From an uncultured Clostridia bacterium (lineage in GTDB: Bacteria; Bacillota; Clostridia; TANB77; CAG-508), in contig CAKOVI010000003.1 in assembly GCA_934121905.1 (NCBI GenBank), forward strand, positions 66,361 to 130,360: DNA of 64,000 nt, read 5' to 3'. The notes beneath the pieces are model-generated. The model was not told where the DNA came from and did no database searches. It saw only the letters and a list, made by a program, of their open reading frames with translations. Below are positions 29,513 through 37,728 of this stretch, piece after piece. Position numbers and translations under genes: made by a program. Positions within the stretch are counted from its first letter, which is position 1. Each line of letters starts with the position of its first letter.

Positions 29513-29989
29513 TTAACTTTCTTGTTGTTTTCTCTTTTTTGCTTCTTTTTTTATCGGCTCATTACTCACTATTTCGTGTATATCACTTAAACTGCTCAAA
29601 TATTTTCTTTTCTCACTTGTATATATTAGTATACCTTTCAGGAAATAATATATAACATATGTAAATATCGAATATATTATATATGTATTAAGAGTTATAT
29701 TCAATTTGTTTATTAAAGCCCATATTGTCAAAGTATATATTGAAAGCGAAAGCATTTCAATTCCATATATTGCTATTTTTCCGCTATCTTTATGATATGC
29801 TATTTCAAATATTAGTATACATAAACTTAGCACTATCATACTCGCTATTTTTATTTCTTTGAAAAATGTCACTTCTGTTAGTCTCAAATGTGAGAAACTT
29901 ATTATTACAAAATATAGTGTTACTGCGACTAAAATTATTAAGTTTCCAAATATTTTTTTCATTATTATTTTGTTATTTTCTTTTTCCAT
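29513..29989 (-). CDS. Hypothetical membrane protein
   Basis: 158 residues with four predicted membrane helices (IFGNLIILVAVTLYFVIISF, IASMIVLSLCILIFEIAY, IYGIEMLSLSIYTLTIWAL, TYIIYSIFTYVIYYFLKGIL) and a basic cytoplasmic tail ending KKRKQQES. AAAGGAAAAA precedes the ATG. It lies 80 bases upstream of remA in the same orientation. I recognise no family. Confidence 0.75.
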   Translation of the reverse strand: MEKENNKIIMKKIFGNLIILVAVTLYFVIISFSHLRLTEVTFFKEIKIASMIVLSLCILIFEIAYHKDSGKIAIYGIEMLSLSIYTLTIWALINKLNITLNTYIIYSIFTYVIYYFLKGILIYTSEKRKYLSSLSDIHEIVSNEPIKKEAKKRKQQES

Positions 29990-30085
29990 ATTTTTCCTTT
30001 TCTACCTTTTTGGTAGTTTCCTCCATTTTATAAAACAAATAAAGTAGAATAGGAGGCTCCTTTCTACTCTATTGCTTCGTATTTT

Positions 30086-30160
30086 TGGTGACCCCTACGG
30101 GAATCGAACCCATGATTTGGCCTTGAGAGGGCCACGTCTTAACCGCTTGACCAAGGGGCC
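30086..30160 (-). tRNA. tRNA-Glu (anticodon CTC)
   Basis: 75 bases including an encoded CCA. Acceptor GGCCCCT pairs with AGGGGTC; the anticodon stem TGGCC/GGCCA encloses loop CTCTCAA, giving anticodon CTC (reads GAG). T arm GGGTTCGATTCCC is canonical. Confidence 0.95.
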
Positions 30161-30281
30161 GTTAAAACTTTTTCTATATATTTATATCATTTTTTTATAA
30201 TTTCGTCAACTATTTTGAAAAAATTTTTAATGAATACTAAATAGAGAGAATAACTCCATTTACTCTCTCTTATTAACATTA

Positions 30282-30356
30282 TCATTCTTTAATTCTAAAT
30301 AAAAATTTCACAATTCCCCTAAAAGCCTTCGGAACCTTTTTTACAACAATTGTCAT
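30282..30356 (-). CDS. spoVM: SpoVM-like tiny sporulation peptide
   Basis: 24 residues, beginning MTIVVKKVPKAFRGIVKF. It matches the amphipathic coat-anchoring peptide SpoVM of Bacillus (26 residues, with IKLPKFLGGIVRAML): the key Pro, the K-x-P-K pattern and GIV-[KR] all align. SpoVM recognises the curved forespore membrane and recruits SpoIVA, which is also encoded in this window at 47177. GGGAGG lies 7 bases before the ATG. It follows a small membrane protein gene by 16 bases and is probably co-transcribed with it. Confidence 0.8.
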   Translation of the reverse strand: MTIVVKKVPKAFRGIVKFLFRIKE

Positions 30357-30372
30357 TTTATGTACCTCCCTT

Positions 30373-30522
30373 TCAACAAGCTAGCCAAATAAATCCTACA
30401 GCAATAACTGCTAGCCCAATAATAATCAACCATCCTGTAATTGGAAGTAACAAAACCATCAAAATACCAAGACCCAATCCAATTAAACAAACTCCAAACG
30501 TTTTTTTCAAAAATCCACACAT
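30373..30522 (-). CDS. Small two-helix membrane protein upstream of spoVM
   Basis: 49 residues: MCGFLKKTFGVCLIGLGLGI followed by a second hydrophobic helix ending AVGFIWLAC. The ATG at 30522 has GGAGGT 6 bases ahead; the longer frame to 30588 has no such site. Two closely spaced hydrophobic helices joined by LLPITGW. Not recognised, but the coupling with spoVM suggests a role in sporulation. Confidence 0.7.
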   Translation of the reverse strand: MCGFLKKTFGVCLIGLGLGILMVLLLPITGWLIIIGLAVIAVGFIWLAC

Positions 30523-30636
30523 AACTTTACCTCCAACTCTTTTAGTAATATTATATGATTTTTGTAGATTATTGTTACCTTTTGACAAATATAAGTATTG
30601 CCTATATAATAATTATCGAAAGGATTTGATTTTATA

Positions 30637-31282
30637 GTGAAAAAAAATGATGTTAAAAATCTAATAAATATTTTAAGAAATACATATCCAGATGCAAAAT
30701 GTAGTCTAGATTTTAAAACACCTTTTGAGTTGGTAGTTGCTGTTTCCTTGTCTGCTCAATGTACAGATGAAAGGGTAAATTTAACAACTCCATCCCTTTT
30801 TGAAAGATGTAAAACAATTGAAGATTTTGCAAATATAAATTTAGAAGAACTTGAAAATATAATTCATCCATGCGGTTTTTATAAAAATAAATCTCGAAAT
30901 ATAAAGAAATGTGCTTCACAAGTTTTACAAAACTTTAATGGTGAAGTTCCACAAAATATTGATGACTTAATAACTCTTGCAGGTGTTGGACGAAAAAGTG
31001 CAAATGTTATTATGTTAGAAGCATTTGGACATGCTGAGCGGTATCGCTGTTGACACACATTGTAAAAGAATAGCTAATCGAATTGGTTTATCTAGCGAAA
31101 AAGACCCTTATAAAATTGAACTAGATTTACTAAAAAATATAGAACCTGATAACTATAAAGATGTAAACCATCTTTTCATATGGCATGGAAGATATACCTG
31201 TAAAGCTCAAAAGCCTTTGTGCGAAAATTGTACTGTAAAGCAATTTTGTAAGTTTTATTCTCATAATAAAAAATACGTATAA
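30637..31282 (+). CDS. nth: Endonuclease III with +1 frameshift at CGG
   Basis: DNA glycosylase/AP lyase for oxidised pyrimidines. The first frame runs to TGA at 31053 and includes the helix-hairpin-helix LAGVGRKSANVI with the catalytic Lys. Reading GAG-CGG-TAT stops four codons later; skipping the C at 31039 gives HAEGIAVDTHCKRIANRIGL with the catalytic Asp, then the 4Fe-4S motif Cx6Cx2Cx5C (CKAQKPLCENCTVKQFC). The joined protein is 214 residues, normal for Nth. Without the shift the product lacks both catalytic Asp and cluster. GTG start with AAAGGA 12 bases upstream. Confidence 0.9.
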
Positions 31283-31331
31283 TTATGTCGTTTTTTGCAA
31301 ATAATATTTCCTGTTGGGAGGTTTTACTTTG

Positions 31332-31454
31332 ATGATAGCTTGCACAGAAAATTGTAAATATCAAAAAAATGGAGAATGTACTTATGAAGAAATAAGTTCT
31401 TTTGAAAAGATAATTTCTTCTCATTCAAATTGCATATATTTTGAGCAAGAATAA
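31332..31454 (+). CDS. Small Cys-containing hypothetical protein
   Basis: 40 residues beginning MIACTENCKYQKNGECTYEE, with Cys at 4, 8, 16 and 34. GGGAGG lies about 9 bases before the ATG (a TTG directly upstream is an alternative start). Similar four-Cys mini-proteins occur widely in Clostridia and may bind a metal; the function is unknown. Its last codons and stop lie in a 25-base palindrome shared with the convergent ytfJ gene. Confidence 0.75.
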   Translation: MIACTENCKYQKNGECTYEEISSFEKIISSHSNCIYFEQE

Positions 31455-31467
31455 ATTATTCTTGCTC
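31443..31467. terminator. Palindromic bidirectional terminator overlapping two stop codons
   Basis: GAGCAAGAATAA and TTATTCTTGCTC are perfect reverse complements around a single A. Each strand encodes the same ending, Glu-Gln-Glu-stop, for the two convergent genes. Confidence 0.8.
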
Positions 31468-31995
31468 TTCTTTTTCTATTTTAATTTCTTCTTTTACTTC
31501 TTCATTTTTTTGTTCTTCTGCATCCTCTTGTTTTTCACATTGCTTTTTCATATTTTTTATAATTTTTTCTCCTAACTCCTTTTTATTTTGTAAACATTTA
31601 TCCATCATGCAATTCATTTTTTCTATTATATCTGGTACATAATCTAATATTTTATCAAATGTATTTGAATGATCAACTGGTAAAAGTTTTACAACATTTG
31701 ACTGAACTACTAAAAAAGCAATTGGGTTTATTGAAACTCCTGCACCAGCTCCTCCCCCAAATGGTAATCTGTATTGGATTTGTTCATCTTTGTCTTTTTT
31801 ATTGTATTCATCTATTGTCTCTCCTTTAAATTCACTTCCTCCTGCTGCAAATCCAAATGATACCTTTGATATTGGTATTATTACTGTATTATTTGATGCT
31901 TGTATAGGCTCTCCTATTATAGTGTTTACATCTACCATGTCTTTTATGCTATTCATTGCTGTTAGCATAAGCCCCTCTATTGGATGTTCTGACAT
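31456..31995 (-). CDS. ytfJ: GerW/YtfJ family sporulation protein
   Basis: 179 residues. MSEHPIEGLMLTAMNSIKDM and GFAAGGSEF are the YtfJ signature, and a Gly-rich FGGGAGAGVSINPIAFLVV segment lies mid-protein; residues 145-179 form a Glu/Lys-rich tail. In Bacillus YtfJ (GerW) is a forespore product needed for germination. AGAGGTAGAAG precedes the ATG. The DUF2953 gene directly upstream is the usual clostridial partner, and the 20-base gap suggests an operon. Confidence 0.93.
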   Translation of the reverse strand: MSEHPIEGLMLTAMNSIKDMVDVNTIIGEPIQASNNTVIIPISKVSFGFAAGGSEFKGETIDEYNKKDKDEQIQYRLPFGGGAGAGVSINPIAFLVVQSNVVKLLPVDHSNTFDKILDYVPDIIEKMNCMMDKCLQNKKELGEKIIKNMKKQCEKQEDAEEQKNEEVKEEIKIEKEEQE

Positions 31996-32015
31996 ATTCT
32001 TCTACCTCTTTTCTT

Positions 32016-32600
32016 TTAATTTGGCTCTTTTTTATTTGAAAATTTATATATTGTATAAATAATATGTATCAATTTTATGTTTATTATACAATTTAAATCA
32101 ATATTTAATAAGTTTTTATTTTGATATATTGGTATTATTTTCCAATTTGTCTGAGATTCTTCTAAGTTACTTTTTGTTGTTGATAATATTCCAAAAAAAA
32201 ATGCAATTATACTTGATAGTGTACCCGTACATATCGCTGTTTGTGAGGCATCTTCAAGTCCTAATGAGAGCTTTAAGTTTATTGTTTTTAGTTCTGGTTT
32301 TAGATTTTTTATTTCTTTTATTTTTCTCATGTCAAAATTATTTTTATTTTTTTTGATTTTTATTTTTAGTTTATTTAAGTTTTTTTGAATTGTTTTTCTT
32401 TTTATTCTGGTTGGGGTTATATTTATTTTTAGGTAATTTATCTTTTTATAGAGAAAGAGTTTTAGTTGTATTTGATATTTTGGTGTTAGTTTTTGAATTG
32501 TTGATATTTCGAGCTTATTTATTTTAATTTGTATTGTTGTAAATAGAAGTAAGTTCAATAATAATAGTATGATTATTAAAATGGTATAAAAAAAGAACAA
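32016..32600 (-). CDS. DUF2953 membrane-associated protein
   Basis: 194 residues from a TTG start at 32600, chosen because AAAGAGG is 8 bases ahead; an open frame extends to TTG 32660 but runs into the rnpB 3' end. An N-terminal membrane helix (FFFYTILIIILLLLNLLLF) is followed by a basic, Lys/Ile/Asn-rich domain with LSLGLEDASQTAICTGTLSS, the recognisable DUF2953 segment, and FFFGIL. Paired with ytfJ as in many spore formers. Function unknown. Confidence 0.8.
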   Translation of the reverse strand: MFFFYTILIIILLLLNLLLFTTIQIKINKLEISTIQKLTPKYQIQLKLFLYKKINYLKINITPTRIKRKTIQKNLNKLKIKIKKNKNNFDMRKIKEIKNLKPELKTINLKLSLGLEDASQTAICTGTLSSIIAFFFGILSTTKSNLEESQTNWKIIPIYQNKNLLNIDLNCIINIKLIHIIYTIYKFSNKKEPN

Positions 32601-32660
32601 TATTATCACCTCTTTTGTAGAGTTAATATTATTCTTTACATTTTTCACTTTTTTAAACAA

Positions 32661-33010
32661 TTAAGCGCAAATCTATAAGCCGGGTTCTGTCATTTAAATT
32701 AGTCATTTATCTAGGCTATATATCACTACATAGCTCAAGCCACGCAGATTTGGACCACCGAGCAGGTGTTTAAATATCCATTTTAGGTGTTGCTCCAGAT
32801 GGGGTTTACACAGACGCCGTTAGTCACCTAACAGCCGGTGAGCTCTTACCTCGCCTTTTCATCCTTACCACTGTTTAATAATAATGGCGGTTATTTTCTG
32901 TTGCACTTTCCTTAAGGTTTCCCTCACTAGACGTTATCTAGCATCATTGCTCTTTGGAGCCCGGACTTTCCTCTCGCAAACCCTTTCGAGTTTTGCCAGC
33001 GACTAATTAA
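32661..33010 (-). ncRNA. rnpB: RNase P RNA
   Basis: Catalytic RNA of RNase P. The conserved 5' block GAGGAAAGTCCGGGCTCC is read on the minus strand at about 32956-32973, and the 3' block GACAGAACCCGGCTTATAGA lies at about 32673-32692. P1 is formed by AATTAGTCGC near 33010 and GCGCTTAATT near 32660 (two mismatches). The ends are set by P1 and are approximate. Confidence 0.96.
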
Positions 33011-33064
33011 TTTGCTTTATCAATTATACCACTTTTTGATAATTTTGCAATCATTTTTTTATTT

Positions 33065-33682
33065 TTAATTAAAAAATGGTCTTGGAGGCATTGGAGGTCT
33101 TGGATTTGGTCTAAATCCTGGCCTACAATTTGGTCCAAAGCATCCTCCAGGTCTACCTAATAATTCTCTTAAAATTAAAATTCTAATCAAATCATTCAAA
33201 CCACTGTTTCTTCTAATTTGTCTTTTTTCTTCTTTTAGCTCATCTCTATTTTCTTTTTCTTCATTATCTCTTTCTTTGCTTACACCTCTGACATCATTAT
33301 TCAATGTAATACTTATCATTGTTGCATCATTTGCTTCAATGTTGCTATAAACTTCTTCTACCATTCTATCTATTGTTTCTTTTCCATAATTTCTATTGTT
33401 TTTTGCACATACTTTTCTAACCATTGGATATACAACTTTATATATTTCTGGATAGTAGTCTTCAAGTTCTTGCATTTCCATATTATTATTTCTGTTTTGA
33501 TAATTTTGAATATAATTGTAATTTTGGTTGTTATAACTATATGGATAATCTTCTACCCTATTAAAATCATATCCTTGATTGCAATTAACCCCACAGTTGT
33601 AATATCCTCCTTGTTCATATGTATTCCTATATCCATCATTCATTGGATAATTAAAGAAATTTTGCATATACTCTTCGTACAT
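33065..33682 (-). CDS. Hypothetical Tyr/Asn/Pro-rich protein, possible spore-coat type
   Basis: 205 residues. Residues 1-70 are Tyr, Asn and Gln-rich (YEQGGYYNCGVNCNQGYDF), residues 72-125 form a folded core (ELEDYYPEIYKVVYPMVRKV; ETIDRMVEEVYSNIE), then a charged linker, and a Pro/Arg-rich tail (GCFGPNCRPGFRPNPRPPMP). The core with its YPEIYKxVYPMV motif occurs in clostridial coat-like proteins, as I recall it, so a coat role is an inference. AAGGAGG precedes the ATG. Confidence 0.7.
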   Translation of the reverse strand: MYEEYMQNFFNYPMNDGYRNTYEQGGYYNCGVNCNQGYDFNRVEDYPYSYNNQNYNYIQNYQNRNNNMEMQELEDYYPEIYKVVYPMVRKVCAKNNRNYGKETIDRMVEEVYSNIEANDATMISITLNNDVRGVSKERDNEEKENRDELKEEKRQIRRNSGLNDLIRILILRELLGRPGGCFGPNCRPGFRPNPRPPMPPRPFFN

Positions 33683-33708
33683 AAAATAACCTCCTTAAAA
33701 TTTGCCAT

Positions 33709-33746
33709 AAAAAATGCATCTAATTTTTATAAAGATGCATTTTTTA
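33709..33746 (-). terminator. Intrinsic terminator after murD
   Basis: AAAAATGCATCT pairs with AGATGCATTTTT and is flanked by A and T runs; it lies between the murD stop and the next leftward gene. Confidence 0.8.
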
Positions 33747-33780
33747 ATTTTGTATATTTTATTCTTAAGAGATTATTTTG

Positions 33781-35182
33781 TTACATTTTATTTACTATGT
33801 CTTTGAATTTTTGTCCTCTATCATACATATTTTTGAACATATCGAAACTTGTACTTGCAGGTGAAAATAATACTACTTGACCTGGTGTAGCATAACGTTT
33901 CGCAAGAATTACAGCTTGTGATAAGCTATTTACCATATATATATTTATTTCTTTATTTTCTCTTTCTTGTTCTTCTTTTACACTATCAAATATTTTTCCT
34001 GCAGTTTGCCCCATAAGTATTAATGTTTTTACTTTACTTAATATTGGTTTTGCAATTGGTGTATAATCTAAATTTTTGTCGGCTCCTCCTGCAATTAAAA
34101 CTATTTCTTCATTAAATGCATTTAAACCTGATATTGTTCTTGATGGTGTTGAACTTGCAGAATCATTATACCATTTTACTCCATTAATTTCTTTTACAAA
34201 TTCGATTCTATGTTCCACACCTGGGAAAGATTTTATAACATCTATTGCTGTCTGTAAATCAACTAATGTTTTTGTTGCTGCGATTGCTGAACATATATTT
34301 TCGTAGTTATGTCTGCCTCTTATTATTAGCTCTTTAGAGCTTACTATGTGTTTTCTTAATTTATCATCACATTCTTTTATTACATCACCCTCTACAATAT
34401 ATCCATTATCTAATTTTTCTTTGCTACTGAAAAATATAACTTTTCCTTTTGTTTCTGCTGCACAATTTCTTGTTATTTCATTATCATAATTTAAAATTAA
34501 AATTCCGTCTCTATCTTGATATTTAAAAATATTTTTCTTTGCTTCTATATATTCTTCAAAATCTTTATGTACATTTAAATGATTTGGAGTAATATTTGTT
34601 ATTACTGATATATCAGGACTTATTTCCATACCCATTAATTGAAAACTGCTTAATTCTAAAACTACTTTATCATCCGGCAAAATTTCATTTAATTTGGTAA
34701 ATAATGGAATTCCAATATTACCTCCAACATAGCAATTATATCCTGCTTTTTTTAGTATTTCATATATTAATGTTGTTGTTGTTGTTTTTCCATCACTTCC
34801 TGTTACTCCAATTACTTGGCATGGACACATTTTCATTAATAGCTCCACTTCTGTTGTAACAATTGCCCCTCTTTCCGTTTCTTCTTGCAATTCTGGAATT
34901 GTTGGCAAACAACTTGGGCTTCTAAGTATTAAATCAAAACCATGTAATTTGCTTAGATATGTTTTTCCGAAGAGACATTTCCATAGCATAATTTGTAACT
35001 TTGTCTATTATTTCTTTTGGAATTTCTCCAATTTCTCTCGAGTCAAATACCGTTACATTTGATTTTTTATTATGGAAATAATCAATTAATGGTAAATTAC
35101 TTACTCCTAAACCTATTATTGCTACTTTTCTTCGTTTTATATATTGTTCGAATTCGATTAATTTTTCATTTTCATATTCCAA
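33781..35182 (-). CDS. murD: UDP-MurNAc-L-Ala:D-Glu ligase with +1 frameshift at CGG
   Basis: Cytoplasmic peptidoglycan precursor enzyme. Segment one from TTG 35182 (AAGGAAG 8 bases ahead) contains the Rossmann start VAIIGLGVSNLPLIDYF and ends at TGA 34934. At CTT-CGG-AAA, skipping the C (complement of 34969) gives EMSLGKTYLSKLHGFDLILR and enters segment two, with the ATP loop GVTGSDGKTTTTTLI, NITPNHLNVH and the C-terminal domain to 33781. The joined product is 466 residues, a normal MurD. The Gly restored at the junction is the family residue of the LGxxYL motif. Without the shift no functional enzyme can form. It is the only in-frame CGG in the gene. Confidence 0.92.
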
Positions 35183-35350
35183 TTTGAATACTTCCTTTCC
35201 TTGATTTATAATTACTAATATTTTATGTTATTATTTTTGTTTCGTTCATATTAGCATATTTTTTTATATTTTACAAGTTTCAAATGTATGAATTTATGAA
35301 TTTCGGTTAATAATATTTATATATCAATTAATTAAACGGAGGTGTTTAAT

Positions 35351-35428
35351 ATGTCTAAAGGTAAGAAAAATAAAAACAACAATAATAGTAATAACAGCAA
35401 TAATAATAACAATGAAAATAATCAATAA
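35351..35428 (+). CDS. Asn-rich 25-residue peptide
   Basis: MSKGKKNKNNNNSNNSNNNN and then NENNQ: 15 of 25 residues are Asn. A very good ribosome site, GGAGGTG, sits 6 bases before the ATG, and a hairpin terminator follows 8 bases after the stop, so this is a complete small transcription unit. The N-terminal MSKGKKNK is basic. Too short and low in complexity to classify. Confidence 0.6.
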   Translation: MSKGKKNKNNNNSNNSNNNNNENNQ

Positions 35429-35436
35429 TTTTATAT

Positions 35437-35470
35437 TAAACCGGTTCTTTTTCAATATAGAACCGGTTTA
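35437..35470. terminator. Hairpin with REP-like core (TAAACCGGTTC)
   Basis: TAAACCGGTTC and GAACCGGTTTA pair around a 12-base loop. It carries the ACCGGTTCTTTTT core of the REP family but shorter outer arms, and lies between convergent genes. Confidence 0.7.
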
Positions 35471-35484
35471 ACTTTTATATTTTT

Positions 35485-35982
35485 TTAGTATAGAAGAGCC
35501 CATAAAACCCAAGCTATTACAACGGTCTTTCCTAGTTCTTTGTCTGTAAATACATCTTTAAATAATTCTGCTACAGATTTTATTTCTGCTTGTGTTTCCT
35601 CTGAATCGTCTATAATATCAACTGAATATGATGCAATATCTTCTGAGGTAAAATATACCATGAATTTTTTCGGAACACCTATTTCTGTGTTCTCTATTTT
35701 TAGGAATTTTTCTCCTCTTAATTCTCCTTTTTTATCATATATTTTTACTTTTAGATATTTCCCATTCAAATTATTTTCCTCAGAGTTTGTTACTTCTCCA
35801 TATATTCTACCATTTACCTTTGTAGCTTGTGCTATGTCTACTTTTACTTGATTTGATAGCTCATTGCTTGTACTTATATCTTTATATGTTGAGTTTAACC
35901 CAACATATGTTATTAACATTGAAAATAAGTAAAATGCTACAATCCATATAATATATTTTCTAAATGTTTTTAATCTTCCCAT
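35485..35982 (-). CDS. Membrane protein with extracytoplasmic beta domain (FxLYD-like)
   Basis: 165 residues: one N-terminal helix (YIIWIVAFYLFSMLITYVGL), a beta-rich domain (VNGRIYGEVTNSEENNLNG, YLKVKIYDKKGELRGEKFL, KKFMVYFTSEDIASYSVDI) and a C-terminal helix ending VVIAWVLWALLY. The pattern resembles FxLYD/DUF3426-type domains, but I cannot assign it firmly. GGGGGAAA precedes the ATG. It follows recN by 15 bases in the same direction and is probably co-transcribed. Confidence 0.65.
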   Translation of the reverse strand: MGRLKTFRKYIIWIVAFYLFSMLITYVGLNSTYKDISTSNELSNQVKVDIAQATKVNGRIYGEVTNSEENNLNGKYLKVKIYDKKGELRGEKFLKIENTEIGVPKKFMVYFTSEDIASYSVDIIDDSEETQAEIKSVAELFKDVFTDKELGKTVVIAWVLWALLY

Positions 35983-35997
35983 TTTATTTCCCCCATT

Positions 35998-37632
35998 TTA
36001 GCTTGCTATTTTTTTATTTCGTAATTTTTCTGCATATTTTATAGTTACTTCGTTTACTTCTCCAGATGATATTCTAGCTATTTCATTTATTATTTCTTGT
36101 TCATTTAATCGTTTTATAGATGTTGAAGTTCTATCATTTACAACACTTTTACTTATAAAGTAATTAGAATCTGCAACTGCTGCAATATTTGGTAAATGTG
36201 ATATACATAATACCTGATGTTTTCCTGAAATTTGGTTTAATTTTTCTGCAACTGCATTTGCTGCTTTTCCACTTATTCCTGTGTCTATTTCGTCAAATAT
36301 TAAAATTGGTGTATTGTCTGTATTTGCTAGTACTGTTTTGATTGCTAGCATCATTCTAGACATTTCTCCTCCTGAGGCTATTTTACTTAATTCTTTTTCG
36401 TCTTCACCAACATTTGTGCTTATAAAAAATGCTACTTTATCTTTTCCGTTTTCGTAATATTCTTCTTCTATATAATCTGTATGAATATTTACTTTTGCAT
36501 TTTTCATTTCTAGTTCTTGTAAATTTTTGTTTATTTTTGATGATAATTCTATTGCGTTTTCTTTTCTTTTTTCGTGTATTTTGCTAGCTATTTCGTCTAG
36601 CTTACTTTTTACCTCTTTTTGTTCTTTTTTTAAGTTGTTTGTGTATTCTTCTAGATTTTCAATTCTATAAATTTCTCTTTCAACATCTTCTTTGTATTGT
36701 AGTATTTCTTTTATGGAATTTCCGTATTTTCTTTTTAATGAGAATATTAAATCTAGTCTTTCTTCTATTTCTTTTTGTTCCTCTTCATCAAAGTCTACTT
36801 CATCTTTATAGTTTGTTATATCTCTAGAAACTTCTTGTAGTTCGTAATATGCACTTTTTAGATTGTTTGCTGTTTCTTGATATTTGTTATCAAAATTTTC
36901 TATTTTTTCTAGATTTCTTATACTATTACTTATTATATCTATTGCATTTTCTCCAATTGCTAAATCTATTTCTTGTAGAGTTTTAGCTATTTTTTCTGCG
37001 TTTATTATTATTTTTTGTTTGTTGTTTAGTTCTTCTTCTTCTCCATCGTTTAAAGATGCTTCTTCTATTTCTTCATACTGGTATTTTAATAAGTCTAATT
37101 TTCTTTGTCTTTCTTTTTCGTCTCCATAATTTTCTTTTAATTCTTTTTTTATCTCCATATATCTTACATATTTTGTTTTGTATTCTTCTTTTAATTTACT
37201 TACATCTGCTCCTATGTAGTTATCTAAGTATTTTAGATGTTCTTTGCTATCTAGTAAATTTTGATTGTCATTTTGACCATGTATTTCTATTATATTTCTC
37301 ATAAATTCTCTTAGTTCATTTACTGTTACCATTCTTCCATTTATTTTACACATATTTTTTCCATTTACATTTATTTCTCTTGATACTATTATTGTTCCTT
37401 CTATTGATTGTTCGTTTTCTGGCTCATATAAACATATTTCTACAAATGAGTTTGTTTCTCCTTTTCTTATCATATCTTTAGAGAATCTTCCTCCTGATAT
37501 TATGTTTAATGACCCTATTATCAAGCTTTTTCCTGCTCCTGTTTCTCCTGTTAATACATTTAGGCCTTTTCCTAAATCTATTTCTATTTCATCTATTATT
37601 CCTATATTTTTTATGTGTAAGTTTGTTATCAT
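35998..37632 (-). CDS. recN: DNA repair protein RecN
   Basis: 544 residues; SMC-like ATPase of double-strand-break repair. MITNLHIKNIGIIDEIEI opens the head domain, Walker A GETGAGKSL is at about residues 30-38, coiled coils occupy about 150-370, and the second half carries ASGGEMSRMMLAI and the Walker B ILIFDEIDTGISG. ATG at 37632 is chosen because GGAGGT lies 7 bases before it and homologues start there. No in-frame CGG. Confidence 0.97.
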   Translation of the reverse strand: MITNLHIKNIGIIDEIEIDLGKGLNVLTGETGAGKSLIIGSLNIISGGRFSKDMIRKGETNSFVEICLYEPENEQSIEGTIIVSREINVNGKNMCKINGRMVTVNELREFMRNIIEIHGQNDNQNLLDSKEHLKYLDNYIGADVSKLKEEYKTKYVRYMEIKKELKENYGDEKERQRKLDLLKYQYEEIEEASLNDGEEEELNNKQKIIINAEKIAKTLQEIDLAIGENAIDIISNSIRNLEKIENFDNKYQETANNLKSAYYELQEVSRDITNYKDEVDFDEEEQKEIEERLDLIFSLKRKYGNSIKEILQYKEDVEREIYRIENLEEYTNNLKKEQKEVKSKLDEIASKIHEKRKENAIELSSKINKNLQELEMKNAKVNIHTDYIEEEYYENGKDKVAFFISTNVGEDEKELSKIASGGEMSRMMLAIKTVLANTDNTPILIFDEIDTGISGKAANAVAEKLNQISGKHQVLCISHLPNIAAVADSNYFISKSVVNDRTSTSIKRLNEQEIINEIARISSGEVNEVTIKYAEKLRNKKIAS

Positions 37633-37728
37633 TTTCATACCTCCATGGCTTTTTTGCAAAACATTGTTCGTATATATTATATATGTTTTTTCTGTTTTGT
37701 CAATGGTTTTTGCGAAACTTTTTTCGTT

